A stretch of DNA of 64,000 bases from Chondrosia reniformis (lineage: Eukaryota; Porifera; Demospongiae; Chondrillida; Chondrillidae). Positions 1 through 18,300 of the stretch are shown here, one piece after another. The stretch is taken from the NCBI GenBank assembly GCA_947172415.1, contig OX359193.1, positions 1,730,501 to 1,794,500 on the forward strand. Direction: 5' to 3'. The translations under genes were made by a program, and so were the position numbers. Position 1 is the stretch's first letter, and the number at the start of each line of letters is the position of its first letter. The notes beneath the pieces were generated by a model that had not been told where the DNA came from, did no database searches, and worked only from the letters and a program-made list of their open reading frames with translations.

Positions 1-3773
<3,773 letters not shown>

Positions 3774-6048
3774 ACAGTTTATATAATTATGATCATTGTA
3801 CATACGCCAGTAATATAATTTTGTAACAAGTTACGTATATACTCAATTCTCTTCTATGTGTATATAGATGTATGGTCGATCGTATTGTATACCTTTGGTT
3901 ATCTTTTACTTTTGGTCACTTTTAATGAAATTCATGACGTACGAATCCCTAAATGGCATCTATAATACGACGCCTCAATGAAGAAATCGTGTAGTCACAC
4001 GAAGTTTCAGATTTCTTTGATGGTAGAAGAAGGGAGACTTTGAGCTTTAGTGAACCAAGTAAGCAGAGGGTACTTAAGTGTAGTTAATCGTCATCTTTCC
4101 GTTTTATCCTGGAACACAAACCGCGTCACAGTAGTTGTCTTTCAGTTTAAAGGGCCCTTGGCTTCTAATGACCCCTTTGTTGGCTACTGTTCGTATGGTT
4201 AGGGTAAAGCCCTCTTGTACTTGTGATTAGTGAAATCAGTCTAGGCGTATCTATTTCCACCCAAGTTAAATCGTTCCCTGCGGTCTCAATACTGTAGCGT
4301 ACAAGTCCCAATTAATGTGACGTGGGTTATTTTAAATTGCCTCTTCAGTATCACCCGCGACTGGAGAGTAGAGGATTGATTCAAGAGTTTTAGTGTCGTC
4401 AAGACCAAAATTTATTTGGCTTTATTATGTTAATTTCCCAACCGCTTTATGACCTCAAGCTGCTGAGATGTCTTGGGGACCAGGTATGGAAATAGGGCTC
4501 TAAGGAATTCTCTGATCTAGGACATTGGACGCCATAAGCTGTCTCCATCTGTGCAGTTTCTACGAAACGTCAGACCTTCCGTAAAACGTCCATTTCCTAG
4601 AATAGATATTCTCTCACAGGTACTATAACAATACCCTTTGTTGAGACAAACTGAGTTTGTTATGGACAAATACCCATAGCGGAGGTCCTTGCGGCAGATA
4701 GCTGATCATAGCAGCTGTTATGTAAGGGGAAGATGGCGTCATTGTAGATCTGACCATAGTCATTGAGAATCTATGATCTGACTAAAGTGAAACACGTACT
4801 TGTATAGGCCAAAGTGCCTCATATTATAGTTATACAACGGTTGTGGAATATATATAATTTGCCTTGGTTGTCCCAGCAAGGGAGTGTACGTACATAGCAT
4901 AGAGAAAGTCTTTGGAGGAGCTCATCAAACCACTGTTTTGGGTCAAGACTGGAATGGTTCAGTACCACAGTGGCACTTATATACGGAAGTTCTACACTGC
5001 TTGTTAGTATTGCTTTGATGTCTGATTGTAATTTGTGAAATTTGTAATTAATGTAAAATGTGGCCATTGTACAGTGTCCTATTAGTGTAACACCAGTAGA
5101 TGTAGTGTGTATGGCTTATTGTCCAGTGCATGGGCTGCTGTATGTATATATAGTGAGCAGAAGCCAGATACCTCTGAAGGCAATTTAATATATGGTTGAT
5201 ACAATAGTGACGGTGGTTTCATAGTTGTATATTGAATGAAAGGGCTCCATACACTTTTGAGTGTTCTGTTTGATCAATAATCAGTAATTATATTTTAATG
5301 GCTTTTCCTAAATCTTTTGAATTTTGTTTGCATCTAATAACTCTTTTAGCTGATCTTGAGCATTACTCATCAGTGGCCCCAGGCGAGATGCTGGTGTCTC
5401 CTTAACCCTCTTTGAAAGTTATTTTCAATTGTTTTATTAATGTATGCTCATTAGTCAAAAATGTTACTGGAGAATGTAACTTGGAGCATGAGTTAGCACT
5501 GGTCACAGTAATCAGGGTATATATGTAGCAGTTTCACATTGTCTGTGAGAGTTGTGGATTTGTAAACTTAATGTGGTTCTGTATCATTGTGTACATATAG
5601 CATTGTCTCATGTTACAATAATCATTAAGTATTTGTAATGTGGATTTACAATTTGGGTATACACTACACAAAGTGACAAGGGTAAGATAAACTATATTAG
5701 CCCGATGTGCTCCATATATATGTTGCTGAAGCTAGAGCCTATGGCATGTTTGGAGTTAAATCTCCCTTAAAGGGCCTCCTGAACCAAGTGATCTCTCCTA
5801 CTGCATTCCTGCACGCCCAGCTCCTATGTGTTGCATTCTGTTGACCTCCTTATTGTGAGGACATCCTTACTGGTTCCCTGTATGGTGTGTGTATGTGGAG
5901 GTTTGCTGAATTCTTTGAGTCGTGCACCCTCTGGTGTGCAAATATTCCTACGTAACTGACTCTTGCACCTCTCTATTTCCAAAGCTGAGAAGGTGTAAAA
6001 AGAGAAATGTAAGAAAGTGTTATATGCCTTTCATAAAGATAGTGATTG
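3774..6048. other. Intergenic region, no gene recognised
   Basis: Between the ERK5 stop and the minisatellite before the RasGAP gene. Open frames are short and lack recognisable motifs. About 4816-4895 holds a diverged inverted copy of an element also seen at 19085-19175 and partly at 34268-34310, with core TTGCTGGGGCAACC. The promoter of the downstream RasGAP gene presumably lies in the last kilobase, but no core element could be assigned. Confidence 0.5.
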
Positions 6049-6326
6049 TGCCTACTTGTGCTTAAGTTAGAAACACTGCCATATAAAGTATTAGTGAATT
6101 AGTACCTACTTGTTCTTAAGTTAGAAGCACTCCCATATAAGGTATCAGTAAAGTAGTACCTACTTGTGCTTAAGTTAGAAGCACTGCCATATAAAGTATT
6201 AGTAAAGTAGTACCTACTTGTGCTGAAGTTAGAAGCACTGCCATATAAAGTATTAGTAAAGTAGTACCTACTTGTGCTTAAGTTAGAAGCACTGCCATAT
6301 AAGGTATGTATTAGTGAAGTATGTAC
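6049..6326. repeat. 54-bp minisatellite, about 5 copies
   Basis: Unit begins agtacctacttgtgcttaag and ends at attagtaaagt; period 54 bp, a multiple of three, so it produces a spurious minus-strand repeat peptide. It ends about 55 bases before the RasGAP start codon, so it probably sits in the promoter or 5' UTR. Confidence 0.85.
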
Positions 6327-6382
6327 TATACTCAAATTGACAATTCTCCCCTCCCTCCCCGTACAGAGGTTGGTGAGCAGTG

Positions 6383-9300
6383 ATGGCTGTAAGACCACTG
6401 CAGAATGCAAAGTACTTGTATCAGAACACAAGACTGCTGATTAAGATCAATGAAGCAAAAAACTTGAACTTGTAAGTTCCAACATCTGTCAAGTCATATG
6501 CCTGTCATGTCTTTGCATACATTAGTATACCCACGTGGTGTGACATTGCAATGGCCCTTCTATAACCATCTATGATAAAGAGTAGATAGTAAAGAGTGTC
6601 ACCCAATCAGAGTTGGTGTACATATTTTAGACATATTTTGCAATTATATATATTTATCAACATAAATATCATGGCTTACCTTATTACTGGGAAGTGTTTT
6701 TGCCTTGTATATTTACGTATGTGTGTAATAAGTATATAAATAGTAACATGAAACTTATTACTTTTAAAGTAGTTCCTTTCCTTCAGAGGTATCTGTGATA
6801 CGTATTGTGTTGTGAAGATTGACAACCAGACTATTGCAAGGTAGGAATGTATCCACAGTATGTGCATACGTATGTTAACTTTACTAAAATACAATATAAC
6901 ATGTTTGTGTGCTCATGTAAGTAGCTTTATCCATGCAGGGTTACTACAAGGGGTATTTCCCATACCCTGAGGTTGTTAACAAAGAGCTAGTTTGCCCCTC
7001 AAAAGTTTTCTAAATTGTATTTTACTCCTCACCCCTAGTTGTTATAGTTTCTAAAAAGGAAACCCTGTTCATGTGTTTAATGCAATGGAGTGAATTTACC
7101 ACATTCATGGAAATGTTTACAAGACAATATTTTGATTATTACTAGTATATACAGAGATGGGAAATATTCACAAATTCATTATAATTTTGTCTCACACACA
7201 TTTCCGTGCATATGATATATCTGCATATAAGTTGTATGCAGTGTGTTGACGATGTGTATGTTATAGCTGATAAGGCTCCTGTATCTACTTTGGCCACCTC
7301 TGTAGAACTGCTACGGCATACAAAACTGATGAACCATTTTGGGGAGAAGAATACACTTTTCATATTCCCACAGAGTTTCAAAAGGCTGCAGTATATGTTT
7401 ACAAAGAAGATCAATTAATGGGGTTAGTACATACATATGTACGTACGTATGTATGTATGTATGTATGAAATTCCTTTACTGTGCTGTATTTGAAGTTTGT
7501 TACATGTCTAGTTTGAACCAATAGTCTTACATACATACAGTCATTATTCAGAGATGGTTTACACATACAGTATTAGCTATTAGACCTTGTATTCATTTAT
7601 GTAGCGGAAGATATAGGCTAGGAATTAATTTAGGTATTCTAGTTGTTTAGAGGCACTGCTGCTTCATGAATCAGAACATTATTTGGGAGTGGATATAACA
7701 TCATATCTTTTGAAAGGATCATCTTTTGATTTTTAGAGCGTCTAAAGACGCAGTTTTGTTGTCTCTTCTTGGTTGTCAGACATTTCGACCCCAGGGTCTT
7801 CTTCAGTGAGATAAGTTCGACACAGTTAGAAGAAATCCTTACTCTATTATAATATCATAGTCATTTATAAATGAACTACCAAACTATGATATGCCAAATT
7901 TCAAATTGAAGCACTCTGTTGAATTTATGTACTTTCCACCATATTCCCAGCTCGTTATGTGTACGTATAATGAAAATAGCTGAAGGAATTAGGCAAGTTG
8001 TACTGTCTGTAAACATTAAAAACATTAAAAACATTAGAAAACACATTACAGAAAGACAAACAAGGAAATATCATCTATTAAGTAGTTTTCATACACTTAA
8101 CATTCAGTTTATATGCCAATTAGGTATGATACACATTCAGTGATGGCTAAATATAGAAAATTATTGTCAATTACATACGTACTATTCAGTAGCATATCAC
8201 CATACATTATATTATGTAAGGTAAGTGTTTTTATTGAACATCAGCAACGCTTACAGTAGTGTAAATAATTCAACATTTCGACCCCTAGGTCTTCTACAGC
8301 AATGAAGCATAATCTGCTATTATGAATGCAACAATACTCCTTATCCTTGAATTATGTGTATATGGCCTACCTGGAATGTTCATAATCTCAATAGTACATA
8401 TTGTAGCATTCGCCGTGTACGGTAACACAATATAGGTAGAATTCGTGGGAGTTATTCTCACTTACAGTTAGTACTTCATGAGATATGCTGATTCAGCAAA
8501 TTCTCTATATAGAGTACATACGTAGTACTACAATGTATACCTTGTTTATGTACAAAATGTACATTGTCTAAGCTTGCTTGCATGTACATATATGCATGAA
8601 GAAACAGTTGCCATAAGAGACAATGGAACAGACTAATATACTGTAAAACCCTCAATATTAACGTGCCATTAATGTTAGCGAAATTAGCGATGTGATATCA
8701 TTTGCTAACATTTATGGTCGCTAAAATTTTATTATTATGCATGCGCAGTAGTGTGGAGCAAGTATTTACAACAAAACGCTAACTATAATGGATGCTAATA
8801 AGTCATATAGGGTAAAACGCTAACTATAATGGACGCTAATAAGTCATATAGGGTAAAACACTAACTATAATGGACGCTAATAAGTCATATAGGGTAAAAC
8901 GCTAACTATAATGGACACTAATAAGTCATATAGGGTAAAACGCTAACTATAATGGACACTAATAAGTCATATAGGGTAAAACACTAACTATAATGGACGC
9001 TAATAAGTCATATAGGGTAAAACACTAACTATAATGGACGCTAATAAGTCATATAGGGTAAAACACTAACTATAATGGACGCTAATAAGTCATATAGGGT
9101 AAAACGCTAACTATAATGGACACTAATAAGTCATATAGGGTAAAACGCTAACTATAATGGACGCTAATAAGTCATATAGGGTAAAACGCTAACTATAATG
9201 GACGCTAATAAGTCATATAGGGTAAAACGCTAACTATAATGGACACTAATAAGTCATATAGGGTAAAACACTAACTATAATGGACGCTAATAAGTCATAT

Positions 9301-12300
9301 AGGGTAAAACGCTAACTATAATGGACGCTAATAAGTCATATAGGGTAAAACGCTAACTATAATGGACGCTAATAAGTCATATAGGGTAAAACGCTAACTA
9401 TAATGGATGCTAATAAGTCATATAGGGTAAAACGCTAACTATAATGGACGCTAATAAGTCATATAGGGTAAAACGCTAACTATAATGGACACTAATAAGT
9501 CATATAGGGTAAAACGCTAACTATAATGGACACTAATAAGTCATATAGGGTAAAACGCTAACTATAATGGACACTAATAAGTCATATAGGGTAAAACGCT
9601 AACTATAATGGACACTAATAAGTCATATAGGGTAAAACGCTAACTATAATGGACACTAATAAGTCATATAGGGTAAAACACTAAATATATAATGGACGTT
9701 AATATTAAGGGTTTTACAGTAATTGACTGCTTTTCTAGATTTCTTAGGGAAAACCTGGAGAATTTTGGATGAGGATACAGTTTATACCAACTTTTCTCCC
9801 TTTTACCACTGGGCCAGAAACTTCCATCCTCACCAGTGACCTTGAGAGACTTAGTCTTCTTCTCTAAGTCACTAGCTTTAAGTGCTAAATCTACAGTAGA
9901 CCTGTGTAACCAGTCACCTACATAGAATGGTGGTCTCCAAATTTCATCAGCTCTTAAAGTCGTGGCTAAAATTGTACATATAATGGGCCATACATAAGGA
10001 TTTCTATAATGCAGCCACCTCTCTAATATGACCAAGTTCAGCTGACCCCAATCTGACTACATTAGACAGATTTCACTTGTACACAGAAATTCATTTTCCT
10101 ACATGCTGTGCCTATTCTGTAAAAGAGCCTGTAGGGGAACTAAACCTGAAGAGAGCTTTGGATGAAGATACAGGAGTCTTTTCTTCCTTCTTTTCCCTTC
10201 TTTCATCTTCTTCTCCACTGGGTCAGACAGCCGTTTCTGGGAATTCCACCCTTCACCAGTGACCTTGAGAGACTTAGTCTTTTTCTTTATCTTGATCTTC
10301 TGTGAATCCATGCATGCATACATATATGAAGTTCTTAAATCAGTGTATGTTTATGTGTTTGTTAGGAGTCGTAAAGAGTCCATTGGCAAGGTTATGTTGG
10401 ACCGAGACCAGATCTGTGCGGATCGGAGAGGACTTGATAGATGGGTACCCCTCACAAGGATAAGCAAAGCCGATGAGATACAAGGAGAAGTTCTGATTGA
10501 AATAAGACTCAAGCACTTTGAAGAAGATGTAAGTAGAAGGCACCTCTTGACAGTTAACCTTATCTGGTCCTCTTCCTGATAGTTTTCCAAGAAACTAGGG
10601 CAAATATTTGTGCATAGGAGTGAATAGGAAGACATGCATATTTACATACATATACATGCTGTGTGGTATTATCTCTGTAATACAGAATGAATACAAAGTC
10701 ATTGTCAATCTAGTTGAAGGAAGGTATGTACTCACAGTATGTACATAAATATTTAGGTGCTATACACACGTATATCAATGTAGGTCTATCTCCTATATAC
10801 ATACACGTATATCAATGTAGGTCTATCTCCTATATGCATACATGTATGTCAATATAGGTCTATCTCCTATATACATGTACGTATGTCAATATAGGTCTAT
10901 CTCCTATATACATGTACGTATGTCAATATAGGTCTATATCCTATATACATGTACTTATGTCTCTGTGAATACCGTATGCTCTGTTCACAGGGATTTGGCA
11001 GCTAAGGACACTACAGGATATTCAGATCCTTGTGCTAAACTAGTTTGTAAAGACAAAAAGTCAACCACAAAGGTAAAACAATCTTGTTTGAAAACAAGCA
11101 AGCTTGCCTCTATCAATGATACCTTGTGTATGTTTGTTTAAACAGTAGTAGTTTAAGCCAGTGTGTGCATTATTCATTATTTATGGATACACACTCACAC
11201 ATGCCATGTCACCCCTCCTATATGTGTTAAATGAAGCAATCACTTATGCTAGATAATTCACAAGTCCAGATTTCCGAAATGGTTTCACGAGTGGAGTTTT
11301 GTCATCAAGGGAGAAATCACATCTAGAGATGTCTTAACTGTTATTGTATCAGATTTAGGGAAATTTTCCTCAAGTAACGATTTTATGGGACAAGTAAGAG
11401 CTGTACAAAGCATCTACACAGGAGCACACACACATATTACTGTCTCTTACCTTTGGTACTGTAACTACTATATAGTACATAGTGTATTATTACTCTACTG
11501 TTTCATCCACATGGCTCAAATACATTAGACAAGTTCATCTGTAATAGTTAGGTATAGCCCAGGGCAGAGGTATTATCCTGATGTAATAAGGCTGAGGTAT
11601 TTGTTTTTATAGTAGAAGTCTGAGTCTAGATTATATTGCTAGCCCTGGATTACATAGATATAGCTAGCCCTGGATTACATAGATATAGCTAGCCCTGGAG
11701 TACATAGATATAGCTAGCCCTGGAGTACATAGATATAGCTAGCCCTGGAGTACATAGATATAGCTAGCCCTGGAGTACATAGATATAGCTAGCCCTGGAG
11801 TACATAGATATAGCTAGTCCTGGAGTACATAGATATAGCTAGCCCTGGAGTACATAGATATAGCTAGCCCTGGATTAGTATATAGATTATATAGCTAGCC
11901 CTGGAGTACATAGATATAGCTAGCCCTGGATTAGTATATAGATTTAGCTAGCCCTGGATTAGTATATAGATTATATAGCTAAATGCTATGCTTGGTCACT
12001 CAAAGACTATGTGCTCAGTGAAATTCTTTTTGTACTTTAAGAGTAAACAGAAATCTTATCAGCATTGACACTAAGTGGGTTGCTAAACCTCACAATTCAC
12101 TCACTGATTGAGTTTGATTATCACTTTGATTAGTCATATATTTACCCAGCTCTCACCACTAATTAGTGAGTGTGGACTTAATTACTTCTGTGTAGAGGGA
12201 AAACATGCATTGCTGTGACAATTGCAGAGTACTGGTTTTTATAGCTAGCTACCAACAATTGCTTCTTTTCTGTTTTCCTCTTCTTAATGTGTTTGATAGT

Positions 12301-15300
12301 GATTATACTAAGTAGGTACTTGTGGTTTGCTTATCACTTTGATTATTCAGTAGATGAGTGTCTCCAAAAGTGTGAATTCTTCACTTAAGTGCCCACTAAG
12401 GTTGTATTCAGATTGGTGCTAACTGATTCACAAGCCAATCAACTTTCTTTGGTATACTCTCCAGGAAGTTCCCATGTCCATAATTGATCAACACCCTTAT
12501 ATTTATAGACTATAGATTCTTCTAACTTAGCACTTGATAGGTTCATCTTTAGACTTTTTGAGTGTCTGAAGACTCAGTTGGTCTTATTGATCATAAAGTT
12601 ACACATAACTGTAGCCTGGTGCTCAAAAGGGGGGTGCTTTGATCTCGATTTGATTGATTGCGCAATATTAAGAAAATGGACGCCTTGCTAGCAGAAAGAG
12701 CTGGAGAATAAAATTTGAACAAATTAGAGTCAAATCTACTTCAAGCAAAGCGATTTAGCCAAGTTGGTCATTAAAATTGGTTTAAAGGTAAAATAATATC
12801 AATTGTGTGTTTTTCCGCTGCATTCCTGTGACCTACTAGGACTATAATTTTGAAAATTGCCTTTTCAGTTGAAAAGGGGGGTGCGAACACACCCAACGCA
12901 CCTCCCCAGCCTACGGGCCTGTTTCAAGTAACATTTCTAGGTTGGTGTAATTCCGGTCACCTATGGGGCCTAAGATATCTAGTTACACTATAGATGGGGA
13001 CCGGATATCATGATTTAGAAGTGCATACAATATGAATGGAACTCATAAGAGCTAACAGTTTAATAAGGAAGTACGTTGGTCCTAATTCCAATTCCCAGGT
13101 TAATATTTCTTTATCTGAACTGGAAATTGATAACGATTACAGAACGTGGTGTAGGCTGCAGCATAAAGATGGACCTGAGGAGAATGGACATAAGAAGTGA
13201 GTCAATGTTATGCATGGAATACACTTCAAATATCACTTATCAAGCATCATTCTTCCATGTTTCATCGCAAACATCAGTAAAATGACAATTATAGAATATA
13301 TCAATGCATGTACTGGCCCAAGCAGTCTAGCTATGTACCTGGATGGCTGGCCTGGTAGCCTTAAGTAGTGACGTACTCGGGAATAGCCCTGAACCCCTTA
13401 ACCAGTATATTGGTTGGTATCTTATACATTTCCATGTATGGGCACTCTAATAAATATGTACGTATGTACATATATTGGCTATACGTATTTCTTACTAACC
13501 GATCCTTCCTGATTCTAGTTCTTATTCTGTCACTAATGATATATTTAGTGAGAGAAACTGCTATTCCCTTTAGCTATTCCCCTGTATGTATACATACTTT
13601 TCAGGTCATTGTCCAGACCTGACCTTGTAATTAGTAAAAGGGTTATCACTACATGGTGATGTCATTCTAGTGGGAAAGTTTGTTCAAATGGTAATCAGAG
13701 TTGCTAACTGATTGCAATGTCCGGTCTGGACAACGGACCCATAAGGATTGCAATGTCCAGTCTGGACAACAGACCCATAAGGATTGCAATGTCCAGTCTG
13801 GACAACAGACCCATAAGGATTGCAATGTCCGGTCTGGACAACAGACCCATAGGGATTGCAATGTCCAGTCTGGACAACGGACCCATAGGGATTGCAATGT
13901 CCAGTCTGGACAACAGACCCATAAGGATTGTAATGTCCGGTCTGGACAACGGACCCATAAGGATTGCAATGTCCGGTCTGGACAACAGACCCATAGGGAT
14001 TGCAATGTCCAGTCTGGACAACGGACCCATAAGGATTGCAATGTCCGGTCTGGACAACAGACCCATAAAGATTGCAATGTCCGGTCTGGACAACAGACCC
14101 ATAAGGATTGCAATGTCCGGTCTGGACAACGGACCCATAAAGTACTGTATATACACATAATGTAAGTGAAAGGTATCTTACTCTGCACTCTAATTCATCA
14201 ATGAGCTTAGCAGTCCTTTTTCTGTTTTTGTAGTCATACATACTTGCTACATGTGTTCATACTACGTATACTAGTGTGTTCTCTCAATTTGCAGAGACGA
14301 TTTGGGCTCTTTGAGGATCAAGGCACAGATCCATGAGCAGTGTATTTTGCCCTGTCACTGCTACGAGCCATTCGTGGAGCTGATGGTTAAGGCTGTCAGA
14401 GAGCCTCGACTTGCTGTGAGTCAGTAAATTACATAGTTTATACGTATATAACTGTATAAATAATCTAACACATTTTTCAACATGCTACATCTACTTTACA
14501 GTAAAAGCCTATAGGGAACTAAAACTAGTGAGAGCTTTGGATGAAGATACAAGAGTCTTCTCCTTCTTCTTCACAGGGTCAGACAGCTATTTCTGGGAAT
14601 TCAACCCTTCATCAGTAACCCCGGGAATCTTTGTCTTCTCCTTGATCTTTATCCTTGGCAGTATTTATTAAGTAATAAATTTATGTATGAATGAACGTGG
14701 TGGATACATTACTGTCCTGATCTACCATTTGCATCTACGTAGCCAACAGGAAGTGAAGTTCTGATTATGCTGGAGGACATAATGACTCTAGATCGCAATA
14801 CCTTAGCACACACCATGGTGCGGTTCTACATTAGTGTCGGTGCTATCATCCCTTATTTAGACTGTCTCACTGTCAGGGAGATACTGAGTACAAGTGAGTA
14901 GTGAGGAAGCACATCTCTGTAGCTCCAATGTTGGTCAGTCGTATGATAGCAATGGAAATGTTGATGCCATTACAGAACATTCTTACATACATGGTCCTTT
15001 TCTGCTTATGAAGTGGAATTAATTTGCTTAACTGTGTTTGTGTGCATAACTCATCTACCATGTAAATCACTGCTAAATTATAATCACTCACTGGGAGTTT
15101 ATTACACAAGACCTGCTAAGTGACTGTAGCATTGTCTGGGAAACTAAAGTCCTATTAAATTAGCCACCAGTGATTGCCTCCCAGTCATCCAAGATGGAAA
15201 AATTATCAAGGAACCATTGGTAGTTGTATCATCCTCTTCACTGTAGTTAGTGATTTGAATGACTACTTTCAACACTGGATCACTTGGCTGGTCTGGTGTA

Positions 15301-18300
15301 ATGACTTCCAGCGATTTGTTTGCTTTTCATTATAACCTTTTTACAGATTTAGTGCAATTAACTCTCTATAGTTTATCAATGTCTTTATAGAATTTATATT
15401 TGTTGGAAATCAATAATACACTTGTCTTTTAATTACAGATCATCCAGCAACCTTATTTAGAAGTAATTCCCTGGCTTCAAAGTCTTACGACCAGTTCATG
15501 AAGGTGATTGCTCTACCGTACTTACATGAGATACTGAAGCCGTTTGTGGACCAAATCTATCAAGACAAGAGGACAGTTGAGCTGGATCCCTCACAACTTG
15601 ATAGGTTAGCTTTTTTTAAATTTGAAGAGCTGCGTACCTCTACATATAAACATTTTGACCATGAAAATGACAGACACCATGACTATGATTACTACTATTA
15701 GATCTTTCTATGATTCTCAATCCACTAGTCTAAATTAATTCAATGGCTGCTTTACTTAAAAATGGTTTACAGCTTGATTACATGGCACTAGTTAATGAGA
15801 ACTACATAGTAAAGAAATGTTAATTAATTCTCTGTACATTAATATTCATTGTATCCTGTGAAAAGGAGTGTATACTTATCCAAATCCTAAAGCCCCATGG
15901 TCATAGGTAATTCAATAATTTATTCTGCTAAACCAACTTAATTGTATTCATAGGCGACTAGGGTGTTTTGATTGTGATTACTTTGATCTGTACTGTGTTT
16001 CTCAATAGCTTGGATTAGATTAGTTGAGAGGCTACCTCCCTTAAAGTGTTCTTTGCTTAAAGGAATACAAGATTCCAACCACATATAAGTTGTATGTACG
16101 TATGTACATTACAGTACATTGTGGACATCGTCGTTTTTGGACTGCTATTGCAGTAACTCCTGATAGAGTTAGAACTAAAACCTGACTTTTTATTCTATTT
16201 ATTAGTAGTCATTTGTTACCTGTATACTTTTCCCTTTATTTTAACCTCATTCAATGAAAATTTCTTTAATTATTCCCTTTCTTTTTTCAATTTTTAACTC
16301 ACATGTATGTATGTCTGGGCTCCCTGAGAAGTAGCCATATATTTGGCTAATGGGACTTCCCAGCCTAATTAAGATTATTGAATTGAATTGAATTGAATGT
16401 ACATGTTTCCACAGATCCAAAGGACGGCGACCGTCAATAACTGAAATGGGCCCTGGGCAAAACAGGCTGGTAGAGCAGAGTCAGGAAATTGTCATGAGCT
16501 ACTGTTTGACCATTTTAGATAGTATATGTAATTCTATTGAACAATGCCCAAGAATCTTACGCGTGGCCTTCAGGCAACTTTGGCAGAGAGTTGAAGAACG
16601 ATTTTGGGGAGCAGAATACAAGGCATGTCAACCCTGCATTCTTCTATGCTTGCATATGTATGTCTAATAGGGATGACATGTAAAAATGGACCCCTTTTCA
16701 ATGTAGCATTGGTTAACAGCTTAAAATTGACAAGTGTTTTTTTCTTTCATGAACTCCCAGTAAAGTACTATATGTTTATTTATTATATGAGATACTACGT
16801 ACATATAGTACTTGTAAGTTTTGTTGAGTTGATGAATGTGTTTTCTTCTCTTTAGGATACTCCCTTTATTGCAATTTCTAGTTTCATATTTTTAAGATTT
16901 TTTGTTCCCGCCATTCTCTCTCCAAAGCTCTTTTCCTTAAGAGAGCTCCATCCAGATCAGAGAACAGAGAGAACACTGAAACTGGTGTCCAAGGTTTGTG
17001 TGTATAATTCGTGTGTGCAACTTATCCTGCATGCAGTAAAAAAGTGTATGAATATACATATAACCTTGGTGATATCAACTACAAATAAGTAATCATTCTT
17101 AAACACCAGGAAGTGAAGAGAGGAAATGTGAAAGAAGCAATTGCTGGGAATTGGACAACTGGTTATGACGGCCAGTGCTCTGCCACTGAGCTGCAAGTGC
17201 CACAGCAATGCCTCACTCATGTTTCCTTCTCATACAAACTACCAAGAAAGTAATTTACAGTGACTGAAGTGTAGTTATAATTATGTATTTGTTGTAGTAC
17301 AATTTGGGAATCTCCTAATGTATTTTTTAATTGTCTCAGGTGCTGCAAAGCATAGGGAACTTGACGCCCGAAGTGGATGCCAAAGAGGCCTTTATGAAGC
17401 CTTTAACACCATTTATCACAGCATCACTTGAGAAGGCTAAAACATACATCTTAGACCTTATCCAAATTGATCAGAGACTTGGTAAGTGTGATAATTCCAT
17501 GTTGGTATGTATGTATTGCTATACTTCTAATTGGATGTCTATTGTTACATACTATATGTACGTAGCGGTCAGTTATGTATGTGCACGTACGTATGAAATA
17601 CACTCTACATCGACCTACATACCCTATACATTAGGAAAGGGCTGGTATTTTATAGTGTTTCAAATTGCTTATTACCTATACACATAGGTACGTATGCTCT
17701 TTCATGAGTTTGGTAGATTAAAAAAGAAATTCATTTTTGTTATGTGGGGTATGTCAATTGGCCCCACCTAGTGGTCAGTGTGTAGACATGACCCTTCTAT
17801 AGAACATGTTCATTACTAGTCTGGCTGCAGGGGGCCAGAAAGTAGGGTCTAGCAGAAATGTAAATACCACACCTCATCTTTACTCGAGTATATTCTTGTT
17901 CTTTCCATACTTTTGAGTGCTTCCTTTAGGCACAAATCACAAGACGCTTCAGCTGAAACCATCGTCAGACCGCCGAAACAACCATAGAACCTCCACATGA
18001 TTTCTATGTATGCTTACGGTATCACTGCGGCCCAGTCTGCGGGGCGCTTATCAAAGAGGTGTTGCATTTACATTTTCTGCTAGACCCTACTTTCTCGCCC
18101 CTGTGCAATTATCCTCAGCGGGTAGGAAGTAGGGGATAGCAAGCCAGACTAGTTCAGTACAAGAGGCAGTTTAGTTTTAAGTGACCATTTTGTAATACTT
18201 GACCATTTGACCGCTTGTCCAATTGACCACTTGAGACTGATTGACAACTTGACCAACTGACCACTTAGGCTTTATTCACAGTAGACATTGATTATTTGTC

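Noticed and set aside
8775..9690. Possible CRISPR array
   Set aside because: Repeats are directly adjacent with no unique spacers and the DNA is eukaryotic; a satellite inside a MITE explains it.
13667..14241. Open frames of 147-185 codons with repeats such as [12 protein letters not shown] or [12 protein letters not shown]
   Set aside because: They are frames through a 36-bp minisatellite, open on both strands at once; no domain, start context or splice support.
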